Source: Streptomyces beihaiensis (GTDB lineage: Bacteria; Actinomycetota; Actinomycetes; Streptomycetales; Streptomycetaceae). From it: a DNA stretch of 64,000 bases. Location: the NCBI RefSeq assembly GCF_026274175.1, contig NZ_JAPHNL010000013.1, positions 17,854 through 81,853 of the forward strand, written 5' to 3'. A program made the position numbers and the translations under genes. The notes beneath the pieces are model-generated. The model ran no database searches. It was not told the DNA's origin and saw only the letters and a program-made list of their open reading frames with translations. Positions 18,617 to 27,296 of this stretch are shown here, in pieces. Position 1 is the stretch's first letter. Each line of letters opens with the position of its first letter.

Positions 18617-19018
18617 CTACGCGGCCCGCACCTCGAACGCCGCCACGGCCACCCCGTCCTCGTCGAGGCACCGCCCCGTCTCCAGGTCGAACCGCTGCTT
18701 CAGCAGCGGCGACGCCACGAACGGACGGCCCTGGTCCGAGCCGAACAGGCCGCGCGAGAGCACGCTGGCGCCGGTGAACGGGTCCGTGTTGTCGACCGCG
18801 TAGAGGCGGCCCGCGCGGTCGCGGAAGACGGCCGCCTGCCGCCCGTCGGGCAGCAGCGCCGCGACGCCGCGCCCGGGGATGAGGACGCTCAGCGGGCAGA
18901 CGTCCAGCCAGTCGCCCCCGACGGCGAGTTGCACGGTGGCGGTGGCGGTGGCGGTGGCGGAGGCCGCGGTGGCGGAAGCGGTGCCTTCGGTCGTGGGGGC
19001 GAGCGTGGTGGTGGTCAT
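18617..19018 (-). CDS. nirD: Nitrite reductase small subunit NirD
   Basis: A 133-residue Rieske-fold subunit of the cytosolic NADH-dependent assimilatory nitrite reductase. Visible: WLDVCPLSVLIPGRGVAALL, AAVFRDRAGRLYAVDNTDPF, SRGLFGSDQGRPFVASPLLK, RFDLETGRCLDEDGVAVAAF. As in other NirD proteins the Cys-His pairs that bind a Rieske cluster are missing. The first ~30 residues are an Ala/Thr repeat leader. Its ATG overlaps the nirB stop by 4 bp (19015-19018), so the subunits are translationally coupled. The 257 bp downstream to the next gene (18360-18616) hold no gene. Confidence 0.93.
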   Translation of the reverse strand: MTTTTLAPTTEGTASATAASATATATATVQLAVGGDWLDVCPLSVLIPGRGVAALLPDGRQAAVFRDRAGRLYAVDNTDPFTGASVLSRGLFGSDQGRPFVASPLLKQRFDLETGRCLDEDGVAVAAFEVRAA

Positions 19019-21585
19019 CGTACGGAGAGTCCTTCCAGTTCGATCAGCGGCGACTCGGACGGCTCGGGCGGCGCGGGCTTGATCTGGTCGCGCTCCGGAG
19101 CGAAGCGCACCGTGGGGTCGGGGATGTCGGGGGCGTTGACGAAGGAGACGAACCGGGCGAGGCGCTCGGGGTCGTTGATGGTCTCGGCCCACTCGTCGCT
19201 GTAGTGCGCGACGTGCTCGCGCATCAGCGCCTCCAACTCGTCGCAGATACCGAGCGAGTCGTGCACGACGACGTCCCGCACGTGGTCGAGCCCGCCCTCG
19301 ATCCGCTCCAGCCAGGCCGCCGTGCGCTCCAGGCGGTCGGCGGTACGGATGTAGAACATCAGGAACCGGTCGATGAGCCGGACCAGTTCCGCGTCGCTCA
19401 AGTCCTGCGCCAGCAAGTCAGCGTGACGAGGCGTCATCCCGCCGTTCCCGCCCACGTACAGGTTCCATCCTTGGGCGGTGGCGATCACGCCGAAGTCCTT
19501 CGACTGGGCCTCCGCGCACTCGCGGGCGCACCCGGAGACCGCGGACTTCAGCTTGTGCGGGGCGCGCAGACCCCGGTAGCGCAGCTCCAGGTCGATCGCC
19601 ATGCGGACCGAGTCCTGGACGCCGTAGCGGCACCAGGTCTGGCCCACGCACGACTTCACGGTCCGCAGGGCCTTGCCGTACGCGTGCCCGGACTCGAACC
19701 CAGCGTCCACCAACCGTGCCCAGATCAACGGTAGTTGGTCGACGCGAGCCCCGAACAGATCGATCCTCTGCCCGCCCGTGATCTTCGTGTAGAGCCCGAA
19801 GTCGCGCGCCACCTCGCCGATCACGATGAGCTTCTCCGGCGTGATCTCACCACCGGGGACGCGCGGCACGACCGAGTACGAGCCGTTCTTCTGCAAGTTG
19901 GCGAGGAAGTGGTCGTTGGTGTCCTGCAGCGCGGCCTGCTCGCCGTCCAGGACGTACCCGTCCGCGCCGATCGACGGCGCGAGCGAGGCGATGACGGAGC
20001 CGACGGTCGGCTTGCAGACCTCGCAGCCCTCGCCGCCGCGCGCCGTCTCCCGCCCGTGCCCGTCCAGGAGCCGCCCGAACGACGTGATCCGCTTGACCCG
20101 CACGATCTCGTACAGCTCCTGACGGGTCAGGGCGAAACAGCCGCACAGCCCGCCGTCACCGCTCTTCGGCAACAGCTGCTCGATGACCTTGACGCAACTG
20201 CCGCATCCGGTACCGGCCTTGGTGCACTTCTTCACCTCGGGCAGCGAGGTGTGCTCGCAGATCGCGTCCTTGGTGACGTTGTGGCACGAGCAGACGACCG
20301 CGTCGCCGGGCAGCGCGTCCGGGCCGAGCTGCGCCGGAGCCCCCGCGCCCGCCGGCAGCACCAGCTGTTCGGGCGCGAGCGGCGGCACCGAACCGGTCAG
20401 CGCCCGCAGCGTCCCGTACGCCTCCGCGTCACCGACGAGCACACCACCGAGCAGCTCGCCCGCGCCCCCGATGACCAGCTTCTTGTACGTGCCCGAGCGC
20501 GAGTCCGAGTAGACGACGTCCAGGCAGCCCTCGGTGGTGCCGTGCGCGTCGCCGAACGAGGCCACGTCCACACCCAGCAGCTTCAGCTTGGTCGACAGAT
20601 CGGCGCCGGTGAAGCCGTCGGCCGCGTCGTCCTCGGCGATGGCCGCGGCGGCCGTCTGCGCCATCTCGTAGCCGGGCGCCACAAGCCCGTACACCCGCCC
20701 GTCCGAGGCGAGCGCGCACTCGCCGATCGCGAAGACGGCCGGATCGCTGGTGCGGCACCGCTCGTCGACGGCGATCCCGCCGCGCTCGCCCACCCTGAGC
20801 CCCATGTCGCGGCCGAGCTGGTCGCGGGGGCGTACACCCGCCGAGAAGACGACCAGATCGGTGGCGAGTTCGGCGCCGTCCGACAGCTTCATGGCGCGCA
20901 CGGCGCCGCTCGCGGACCCGTCCGTCGTCACGATCTCCTGCGTGCCCACGCCCGTGTGCACGGCGAGCCCCATGTCGGTGATCGTCTTCAGGAGGGCCGC
21001 GCCCCCACCCTCGTCGACCTGCACGGGCATCAGCCGCGGCGCGAACTCCACGATGTGCGTGGCGAGTCCGAGCCCTTGCAGCGCGCCCGCAGCCTCAAGC
21101 CCCAGCAGGCCGCCGCCGACGACGGCGCCGACGGAGGCGTTGTTCTTGGCGTACTCCTCGATCGCGTACAGATCGTCGATCGTGCGGTACACGAAGCAGC
21201 CGGTCGCGTCCTTGCCCGGCACCGGCGGCACGAACGGGTAGGAGCCGGTCGCCAGGACGAGCGTGTCGTAGGTGAGCGTCAGCCCCGAGCGGGCGCGTAC
21301 GGTCCGGGTCTCGCGGTCCACGGCCACGGCCGGGTCGCCGACGTGCAGCTCGATGCCGTGCTTCTCGATGAACTCCGGGTCCGTCATGGACAGTTCCTCA
21401 GGGGTGGTCCCCGAGAAGTAGGAGGTCAGACGCACGCGGTCGTAGGCGGGCCGCGGCTCCTCGCACAGCACGACGACGCGGTGCGACTCGGTGAGCCCGC
21501 GCTCGGCGGCGGCTTCGAGGAAGCGCTGGCCGACCATGCCGTGGCCGACGAGAACGAGAGCGGGCAGTGCGGTGTCGGTCGCCAT
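19015..21585 (-). CDS. nirB: Nitrite reductase large subunit NirB
   Basis: An 856-residue cytosolic enzyme reducing nitrite to ammonium with NADH. Domains: FAD/NAD-binding (1-~390; LVLVGHGMVGQRFLEAA, VVGGGLLGLEAAGALQGLGL, FAIGECALASDG), BFD-like [2Fe-2S] (~415-475; VVCSCHNVTKDAIC and CTKAGTGCGSC), ferredoxin-like half domain, and the siroheme/[4Fe-4S] domain (~640-760; CVGQTWCRYGVQDSV and SGCARECAEAQSKDFG). Length is normal. GGAGG lies eight bases before the ATG, inside the end of the upstream flavoprotein gene (1-bp gap). Siroheme could come from the chelatase at 28253, nitrite from NasA at 24791. Confidence 0.96.
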   Translation of the reverse strand: MATDTALPALVLVGHGMVGQRFLEAAAERGLTESHRVVVLCEEPRPAYDRVRLTSYFSGTTPEELSMTDPEFIEKHGIELHVGDPAVAVDRETRTVRARSGLTLTYDTLVLATGSYPFVPPVPGKDATGCFVYRTIDDLYAIEEYAKNNASVGAVVGGGLLGLEAAGALQGLGLATHIVEFAPRLMPVQVDEGGGAALLKTITDMGLAVHTGVGTQEIVTTDGSASGAVRAMKLSDGAELATDLVVFSAGVRPRDQLGRDMGLRVGERGGIAVDERCRTSDPAVFAIGECALASDGRVYGLVAPGYEMAQTAAAAIAEDDAADGFTGADLSTKLKLLGVDVASFGDAHGTTEGCLDVVYSDSRSGTYKKLVIGGAGELLGGVLVGDAEAYGTLRALTGSVPPLAPEQLVLPAGAGAPAQLGPDALPGDAVVCSCHNVTKDAICEHTSLPEVKKCTKAGTGCGSCVKVIEQLLPKSGDGGLCGCFALTRQELYEIVRVKRITSFGRLLDGHGRETARGGEGCEVCKPTVGSVIASLAPSIGADGYVLDGEQAALQDTNDHFLANLQKNGSYSVVPRVPGGEITPEKLIVIGEVARDFGLYTKITGGQRIDLFGARVDQLPLIWARLVDAGFESGHAYGKALRTVKSCVGQTWCRYGVQDSVRMAIDLELRYRGLRAPHKLKSAVSGCARECAEAQSKDFGVIATAQGWNLYVGGNGGMTPRHADLLAQDLSDAELVRLIDRFLMFYIRTADRLERTAAWLERIEGGLDHVRDVVVHDSLGICDELEALMREHVAHYSDEWAETINDPERLARFVSFVNAPDIPDPTVRFAPERDQIKPAPPEPSESPLIELEGLSVR

Positions 21586-21586
21586 G

Positions 21587-22858
21587 TCAGAGGCCTCCGT
21601 CGTGAGTGAGCAGGTGGAGCAGTGGCGCGCCGCCGCCGTCGTCCCCGGCGGGCAGCGATTCGTCCGACTCCCAGGCGTGGGCGAGCGCGCCGACGGCGGC
21701 GAGCTCGCCGACCAGGACGCCGCCGACCAGGCGGTCGCCGCGGACCACGACCTTGCGGTACGTGCCGCGGGTGGCGTCCGTGAGCTGCACGACGTCGTCG
21801 CCGGGCAGCGCCTCGGTCTCGCCGAACGCGGCCAGGTCCAGCGGACCGGCCTCGTGCGGCAGGGTGAGCCGGGTCAGGGTGCGGGTACCGGTGTACGCCG
21901 TTGTCCCACCGGTGAGCAGGTCGGCGAGCGCGTCGGCCTGTTCGAGCGCGGGAGTGGCCAGGCCGTAGACGGCCCCGGCGTGCTCCGCGCAGTCACCGAC
22001 CGCGTGGATACGCGGATCGGAGGTGCGCAACTCGTCGTCGACCACGACACCCTTGCGGACGGCGAGCCCCGCCGCGTGCGCGAGCCCGGCGCGCGGCCGG
22101 ACGCCGCACGCCAGAACGGTCACGTCGGTGCCGAGCACGTACCCGTCGTGCAGTTCGACGCGCCGGACGCGCCCCTCCACGACACCGACGCCGCGCACCC
22201 GGCACTCGGTGTGGATCTCCACACCCAGCGCTTCGAGGTGCCGCCGCACCAGCGCGGACGAGCGCGGATCGAGCTGCCGTTCCATGAGCCGTTCGGACTG
22301 CTGTACGAGGACGACCTGCGCGCCGCGCCGGGCGAGCGCACGGGCGGCGGAGACGCCGAGCAGGCCGCCGCCGACGACGACGGCACGGCTGCCGGGGGCG
22401 GCCTCGATCTCCCTGCCGAGTGCGAGGCAGTCGTCCATGGTCCGGAAGGCGTACACGCCGCCCGGCAGCGCGGTCGCCCCCGGCGCGAACAGGCCGCGCA
22501 GCGGCGGCAGTACGGGGTTGGAGCCGGTGGCCAGGACGAGCCGGTCGTAGGTGACCTCGGCACCGTTCTCGCACTGCACGAGGCGCCGCCCGCGGTCGAT
22601 CCGCACGGCACGAGTGCGAAGGCGCGCCCCGGAGGTGCCCGGCAGGGCGATCACGTCCGGGCCGTACGTCCCGGCCAGGACCTCGGCGAGCAGCACCCGG
22701 TTGTACGGGGTGTGAGCCTCCTCCCCGATCAGCACGGTGTCTTCTCCGCACCCGCCCAGACGCTGGGCCAGGCGGGTGCCGGCGAGGCCGGTGCCGATGA
22801 CGACGACGCGCTCGGCGTGCCCGGTGCGCTCGGCGTCGTGCGGGTGAACTGCGGTCAT
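21587..22858 (-). CDS. NirB-like FAD-dependent oxidoreductase
   Basis: A 423-residue flavoprotein equivalent to the N-terminal FAD/NAD module of NirB without the iron-sulfur parts. Motifs: VVVIGTGLAGTRLAQRLG (FAD Rossmann), HTPYNRVLLAEVLAG, VVVGGGLLGVSAARALARRG (NAD Rossmann), IHAVGDCAEHAG, and a C-terminal PLLHLLTHD. First gene of the nir operon, one base upstream of nirB. Actinobacterial clusters of this kind often carry such a protein, proposed as electron-transfer partner for nitrate reductase (NasA here lacks a flavin domain). That role is inference. Start ATG at 22856-22858 is the only one near the promoter region. Confidence 0.85.
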   Translation of the reverse strand: MTAVHPHDAERTGHAERVVVIGTGLAGTRLAQRLGGCGEDTVLIGEEAHTPYNRVLLAEVLAGTYGPDVIALPGTSGARLRTRAVRIDRGRRLVQCENGAEVTYDRLVLATGSNPVLPPLRGLFAPGATALPGGVYAFRTMDDCLALGREIEAAPGSRAVVVGGGLLGVSAARALARRGAQVVLVQQSERLMERQLDPRSSALVRRHLEALGVEIHTECRVRGVGVVEGRVRRVELHDGYVLGTDVTVLACGVRPRAGLAHAAGLAVRKGVVVDDELRTSDPRIHAVGDCAEHAGAVYGLATPALEQADALADLLTGGTTAYTGTRTLTRLTLPHEAGPLDLAAFGETEALPGDDVVQLTDATRGTYRKVVVRGDRLVGGVLVGELAAVGALAHAWESDESLPAGDDGGGAPLLHLLTHDGGL

Positions 22859-22881
22859 GCCCCGCAGCCTGCGACCTGGGT

Positions 22882-22908
22882 GTTACCCGGTGGCGTCCCG
22901 TCGGTTTC
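22882..22908 (-). promoter_or_regulatory. Possible GlnR box before the nir operon
   Basis: On the minus strand GAAAC (22904-22908) and GTAAC (22882-22886) are offset by 22 bp, the spacing of two 11-bp units in the GlnR consensus (gTnAC-n6-GaAAC repeated). The middle unit is poor. nirB is a known GlnR target in Streptomyces, which supports but does not prove the reading. It lies 24-50 bp before the start codon. Confidence 0.4.
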
Positions 22909-23052
22909 CCGGGGGGAACGGTGCGCTCAGCGGGGCGGGCGGCGGGCTGTGAGGGCAGGATGGGCGCGCGCCGCGTCCACGCGGAGTCGTTCCGGCCAGG
23001 CGCGGACGCCGGCCAGGACAACACGGATGGCCCGGACGGCACGGACATCCCA

Positions 23053-23260
23053 GGTGACCCGGACGGCGTGAGGCTCGTCCGGGACAACTCGGCCGACGCC
23101 GACGCCGACACCGAGCAGAAGTCGCTCACGTACAACCATGACGCGAACGGCAAACTGACCACGATCGGTGACACCTCCTCCACCGCGTCCATCGACACGT
23201 ACGACATCGCCTACACCGGCCTCAACCAGGTCCAGAAGGTGTCGGCCCGGACCGGCCGCC
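23053..23260 (+). pseudogene. RHS-repeat protein remnant
   Basis: About 69 codons read DPDGVRLVRDNSADADADTE, SLTYNHDANGKLTTIGDTSS, IDTYDIAYTGLNQVQKVSA, which is the YD/RHS-repeat style of large polymorphic toxin proteins in Streptomyces. There is no start, no upstream or downstream RHS sequence, and the reading frame then runs into unrelated sequence and a CAGGTC hexamer repeat (23311-23338) before stopping at 23346. The DADADTE stretch looks like a local expansion. It is therefore a leftover fragment of a deleted or moved RHS gene. The rest of 22859-23561 shows no gene. Confidence 0.65.
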
Positions 23261-23310
23261 AGATGACCTGCGATCACCGGGTGGAGCCCGGCGACCCGAT
23301 CGGTCGCACG

Positions 23311-23338
23311 GTCCAGGTCCAGGTCCAGGTCCAGGTCC
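23311..23338 (+). repeat. CAGGTC hexamer tandem repeat
   Basis: About four and a half head-to-tail copies of CAGGTC/CAGGTC-like hexamers at the end of the RHS remnant; encodes a VQVQVQ run in the residual frame. Confidence 0.7.
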
Positions 23339-23456
23339 GGGGCTGAGGCGCTGAGGCCGGGTCGCCACGCGTCCGTCGAGACAACAGGCAGACGGCCCCG
23401 GACGCCGACGTCGGCGGGTCCGGCATGACGTACATCACAGGTGCTCGGATCGCGTA

Positions 23457-23505
23457 AGCCCCTCCCCTCCGGTCCGCGAGGGGCTGCGGTCGGAGGGGAG
23501 GGGCT
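23457..23505. terminator. Long hairpin downstream of the 23562 gene
   Basis: AGCCCCTCCCCTCC (23457-23470) pairs perfectly over 14 bp with 23492-23505; the 21-base loop holds a smaller GC hairpin. It lies 57 bp past the stop of the minus-strand secreted protein gene and after the RHS remnant, so it can terminate either direction. Confidence 0.7.
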
Positions 23506-23561
23506 GGCGGTACCGGTGGACGGACGGGCTCTCACACGGCGGAGGGAGCCCGGAGGGCCCG

Positions 23562-24101
23562 TCAGATCCCATCGCCTCTCGCCCGGCGATGCAGGAGCCA
23601 GGTACCGCCCGCGGCGGCGACGGCCAGAGCCGCCACGCCCGCCGCGGTTCGTACGGGGTCGGAGCCGAGCGTGCCGCCGCCGACCCCCGTCTTCACTTGC
23701 TGACCGGCCTGTACGGCCGTCCCCGCGGGCCCCGGCGCGCCCGCCGCCGCGGCGGGGGACACGATGAGGTCGCCGGTCACCTCGGTGCCGTCGAGGCAGC
23801 GCGCGGTGATCTCGTACGTGCCCGGCTGCGCGGATCCCGGCACCGCGAACCGGCCCAAGGCGCCGGGTCCGCCCGCGTACGGCGTGAGCGTGAACCTGCC
23901 CGCCCCGACCGTCCCCGTCTCGCCGGCCGCCGAACCGTGCGCCCCGCACGCGGTGGTGGTCACGGTGACCGTGGAGCCGGGGGTGGAGGTCGCCGGGCGG
24001 ACGTCGAGGCCGCCCTGCGTGGCGTCGGCGGGCCCGGCGGCGAGCCCCGCGAAGGCGATGACGAACGCCGCTGCGGTCAGCGGTCGGCCTGTGCGTCGCA
24101 T
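23562..24101 (-). CDS. Secreted, C-terminally membrane-anchored small protein
   Basis: A 179-residue protein with a signal peptide (RRTGRPLTAAAFVIAFAGLA to ~AGPADA), a beta-sandwich/Ig-like middle (~30-115; two Cys residues, CGAHG and RCLDG, likely a disulfide), a Gly/Ala/Pro linker and a terminal hydrophobic helix followed by HRRARGDGI. No LPXTG-type signal is present, so it is probably held by the helix itself. Start at the ATG 10 bases after GGAGG (24099-24101); the longer frame to 24221 is not needed. No function recognised. Similar envelope proteins occur beside sortase genes in Streptomyces, but none is near here. Confidence 0.65.
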   Translation of the reverse strand: MRRTGRPLTAAAFVIAFAGLAAGPADATQGGLDVRPATSTPGSTVTVTTTACGAHGSAAGETGTVGAGRFTLTPYAGGPGALGRFAVPGSAQPGTYEITARCLDGTEVTGDLIVSPAAAAGAPGPAGTAVQAGQQVKTGVGGGTLGSDPVRTAAGVAALAVAAAGGTWLLHRRARGDGI

Positions 24102-24332
24102 CGTCCATGCTCCTCCGCGGGCGTCGGGCGCGCCCTGCACAGTCGAGGTAAGTACCAGACTGCGCGCCACGCCTGCTGAGACAGCGTCAGAAACCTTGTC
24201 CGCCATGCCCTCCTGACGCATCGACGGGAGCGTTTCAGCAGGTCAGCCGCGTGCCCGCGGGAACTGTCCGAAGGGCGGGCCCCGACCTGCGACCGGGTGA
24301 CCCGCGCCGCCGTCCGAGCCACAATGGGGACC

Positions 24333-24761
24333 GTGCAGCAGCCATCGCAGCCATCGCAGCCATCGCAGCCAGACCACGTAAACCGGACCGAGCAGACCGA
24401 GCCGGGCCTCTCCGGCCTCCTCACCGTCCTCACCACCACCGACACGCCCGACCGCGCGGACACGCTCGCGCGGGGTGCCGTCCAGGCCCGGGTCGCCGCG
24501 TGTGCGCAGGTCTCCGGGCCCGTCACCTCGGTGTACCGCTGGAAGGGCGCGGTGGAGACCGCGCAGGAGTGGCAGGTGCTGCTCAAGACCACGCAGGAGC
24601 GGTACGCCGACCTCGAAGCGTGGTTGACGGAGCATCACGACTACGACACGCCCGAGATCATCGCGACCCCGGTGCGGGGGAGCGCGGCCTACGCGGACTG
24701 GGTGCGGGCGGAGACGGGCGACACGGGCGACATGGGCGAGACAGGTGAGTCGGCCCTCTGA
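24333..24761 (+). CDS. cutA: CutA1-type divalent cation tolerance protein
   Basis: A ~142-residue trimeric cytosolic protein of the CutA1 family; fold resembles PII signalling proteins and the cellular role is unsettled despite the copper-tolerance name. Core: LLTVLTTTDTPDRADTLARG, RVAACAQVSGPVTSVYRWKG, EWQVLLKTTQERYADLEAWL, YDTPEIIATPVRGSAAYADW. The family norm is 105-115 residues; the extra N-terminal QPSQPSQPSQP comes from a 9-bp triplet repeat. GTG 24333 is preferred because CACAAT lies 7-12 bases before it, fitting a leaderless promoter; ATG 24324 and 24297 are in frame. Convergent with nasA, 29 bp apart. Confidence 0.88.
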   Translation: MQQPSQPSQPSQPDHVNRTEQTEPGLSGLLTVLTTTDTPDRADTLARGAVQARVAACAQVSGPVTSVYRWKGAVETAQEWQVLLKTTQERYADLEAWLTEHHDYDTPEIIATPVRGSAAYADWVRAETGDTGDMGETGESAL

Positions 24762-24790
24762 GTCGGCCCCCTGAGCGGGCGCCCTGACGG

Positions 24791-27133
24791 TCAGTCCGAC
24801 TGCTCCGCCGCCCGCTCCACCCGCACCGCGCACACCTTGAACTCCGGCATCCGCGACGTCGGGTCGAGCGCCGGATTGGTCAGCGCGTTGGCGCGGCCCG
24901 CACCCGGCCAGTGGAACGGCATGAACACGGTGTCCGGGCGGATGTTTCCCGTCACCCGCGCGGGCGCCACCGCCCGGCCGCGCCGCGACACCACGGCGAC
25001 GTCCTCGCCCTCCGCCACGCCGATCCGCGCGGCCAGCCGCGGGTGCAGCTCCACGAACGGGCCGGGCGCCGCCTTGTTCAGCTCGTCCACCCGCCGCGTC
25101 TGCGCCCCGGACTGGTACTGGGCGACGACCCGGCCCGTCGTCAGATGCACCGGATACGCGGCGTCCGGCTCCTCCGCGGCGGGCCGGTGCGTCACCGGCA
25201 CGAAACGGGCCCGCCCGTCCGGCGTGGCGAACCGGTCGAGGAAGAGGCGGGGTGTGCCCGCGAGGCCGTCTTCCGCTGGACCCGGCACCGGCTCCGGCGT
25301 CGGCGCATCGGCTGACGGCTCGTCCGTCGGAGGCGCGTCCGGCGCCGAGTCCTCCCCGTCGAGGACGCTGTCCGTGTTCTCGCCGCGTCGGCCGTTCTGG
25401 CCGTCTTGGCCGTCTTGGCCGTCCTGGCCGTCCTGGGTGTTCCGGCCGTTCTGGGTGTTGTGGCCGCTCACGGTGTTCTCCGCCGGGCACGGCCAGAACA
25501 CCCCGTCCTCCGCCGCCAACCGCCCGTACGAGATGCCGGAGTAGTCCGCCGGGCCGCCGGCCGACGCGCGACGGAGTTCGTCGAATACCTCCTCCGGGTC
25601 GGCCGGGAACTTCTTCTCCAGGTCGGGCGCGAGCCGCGCCGTCAGCTCCCGCAGCACCTCCAGGTCGGAGCGCACACCCTGCGGAGGGTCGATCGCGCGG
25701 CGCCGCAGCAGCACCCGCCCCTCCAGGTTGGTCACCGTGCCCGTCTCCTCGGCCCACTGCGTCACCGGCAGGACCACGTCCGCCAGTTCCGCCGTGTCCG
25801 AGAGCACCACGTCCGCGACGGCCAGGAAGTCGAGCGAACGCAGCCGGTCCTCCACGTGCGCGGCGCGCGGCGCCGACACCACCGGGTTCGAGCCCATCAG
25901 GAGCAGGGCGCGCACATCCCCGCCCAGCGCGTCGAGCAGCTCGTACGCCGAACGGCCGGGGCCGGGCAGCGAGTCCGGGTCGACGCCCCACACCCCGGCG
26001 ACGTGGGCCCGTGCCGCCGGGTCGGTCAGTTTGCGGTAACCGGGCAGCTGGTCGGCCTTCTGGCCGTGCTCGCGGCCGCCCTGGCCGTTGCCCTGCCCGG
26101 TGAGGCAGCCGTAGCCGGAGAGGGGGCGTCCTGGGCGGCCCGTGGCGAGCGCCAGATTGATCCACGCGCCCACCGTGTCCGTGCCCTTGGACTGCTGTTC
26201 GGGCCCGCGCGCGGTGAGGACCATGGCGTGCTCGGCGTCCGTGAACAGGTCGACCGCCGCGCGCAGCCGCGGCACGGGCACCCCCGTGACCCGCTCCACG
26301 TACTCCGGCCAGTGGGCCATCACCCCGGCCCGCGTCTCCTCCCAGCCGCTGGTCCGCTCCCGTACGTACGCCTCGTCGACCCGCCCCTGCGCCACCACCA
26401 GGTGCAGCATGCCGAGCGCGAGCGCCAGGTCGGTGCCGGGGCGCGGCGCCAGATGCAGATCGGCCTGTTCGGCCGTGCGGGTGCGGCGCGGGTCGATGAC
26501 GATCAGCTTGCCGCCGTTCGCCTTGAGCTCGGTGAGGTAGCGGAGCGCCGGGGGCATCGTCTCGGCGAGATTGGAGCCGACCAGGATGACGCAGTCCGTA
26601 CGGGCCACGTCCGCCAGCGGGAACGGCAGCCCCCGGTCGAGCCCGAACGACCGCTGTCCGGCCGCGGCGGCCGAGCCCATGCAGAACCGGCCGTTGTAGT
26701 CGATCTGCGACGTGCCGAGCACGATCCGGGCGAACTTGCCGAGCGCGTACGCCTTCTCGTTGGTCAGGCCGCCCCCGCCGAAGACGCCGCACGCGTCGGT
26801 GCCGTGCGCGGCACGCGCGCGTGCCAGGCCGGTGGCTACGGCGTCCAGGGCCTCCTCCCAACCGGCCGGTTCAAGGCGACCCGTGGTGGTGTCCCGCACC
26901 AGGGGTCCGGTCAGCCGCACCCGCGAGGAGAGCAGCGTCGCCGCGCTCTGTCCCTTGCCGCACAGCGCCCCCTGGTTCACCGGGAACTCCGCCCGCCCGG
27001 TGACCTCGACCCCCACCTCCCCGTCGCCCGTCAGGACCGGGGTGAGCCGCATGCCGCATTGCAGGGCGCAGTACGGGCAGTGGGTCGCGGTCGGAGGGAG
27101 TGCGGCGGTGGCGGCAGCGGAGGCGGTGTGCAT
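24791..27133 (-). CDS. nasA: Assimilatory nitrate reductase catalytic subunit
   Basis: A 780-residue molybdopterin (bis-MGD) enzyme reducing nitrate to nitrite in the cytosol. N-terminal [4Fe-4S] motif CPYCALQCGM...CGKG (C19, C22, C26, C58); GGGGLTNEKAYALGKFARIV; the Mo-ligand Cys in DYNGRFCMGSAAAAG (~147); GSNLAETMPPALRYLTELKA; LTARGPEQQSKGTDTV; C-terminal MGD domain LTTGRVVAQYQSGAQTRR to TNPALDPTSRMPEFKVCAVR. A ~70-residue spacer before the C-terminal domain is an Asn/Asp/Gly-Gln repeat (NTQDGQDGQDGQ-like), an expansion not expected in the family. No BFD or flavin domain, so an electron donor is needed. Nitrite product feeds NirBD. Confidence 0.93.
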   Translation of the reverse strand: MHTASAAATAALPPTATHCPYCALQCGMRLTPVLTGDGEVGVEVTGRAEFPVNQGALCGKGQSAATLLSSRVRLTGPLVRDTTTGRLEPAGWEEALDAVATGLARARAAHGTDACGVFGGGGLTNEKAYALGKFARIVLGTSQIDYNGRFCMGSAAAAGQRSFGLDRGLPFPLADVARTDCVILVGSNLAETMPPALRYLTELKANGGKLIVIDPRRTRTAEQADLHLAPRPGTDLALALGMLHLVVAQGRVDEAYVRERTSGWEETRAGVMAHWPEYVERVTGVPVPRLRAAVDLFTDAEHAMVLTARGPEQQSKGTDTVGAWINLALATGRPGRPLSGYGCLTGQGNGQGGREHGQKADQLPGYRKLTDPAARAHVAGVWGVDPDSLPGPGRSAYELLDALGGDVRALLLMGSNPVVSAPRAAHVEDRLRSLDFLAVADVVLSDTAELADVVLPVTQWAEETGTVTNLEGRVLLRRRAIDPPQGVRSDLEVLRELTARLAPDLEKKFPADPEEVFDELRRASAGGPADYSGISYGRLAAEDGVFWPCPAENTVSGHNTQNGRNTQDGQDGQDGQDGQNGRRGENTDSVLDGEDSAPDAPPTDEPSADAPTPEPVPGPAEDGLAGTPRLFLDRFATPDGRARFVPVTHRPAAEEPDAAYPVHLTTGRVVAQYQSGAQTRRVDELNKAAPGPFVELHPRLAARIGVAEGEDVAVVSRRGRAVAPARVTGNIRPDTVFMPFHWPGAGRANALTNPALDPTSRMPEFKVCAVRVERAAEQSD

Positions 27134-27156
27134 ACCGGCCAGCGTGCGGGCGCGTT

Positions 27157-27184
27157 GTTACGCGGCGGTGGGCGAGGCGGTTAC
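27157..27184 (-). promoter_or_regulatory. Weak GlnR-like repeats before nasA
   Basis: Two GTAAC elements on the minus strand (27157-27161 and 27180-27184) lie 24-51 bp before the nasA ATG, offset by 23 bp where a GlnR box would have 22. nasA is a known GlnR target in Streptomyces. Low-confidence site. The same gap (27134-27296) holds a CCACCG hexamer run at about 27231-27266. Confidence 0.3.
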
Positions 27185-27296
27185 GCACCGGGTACGCGGA
27201 CCTCCCAGGCTCCGGTGCCCGGCCGTGAGGTCACCGCCACCGCCACCGCCACCGCCACCGCCACGGCTATGGCCACGGCCATGGCCACGGTCACCG

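Noticed and set aside
19735-21609. Plus-strand 624-codon frame opposite nirB
   Set aside because: Mirror frame with repetitive Arg/Val/Asp composition; nirB is unmistakable.
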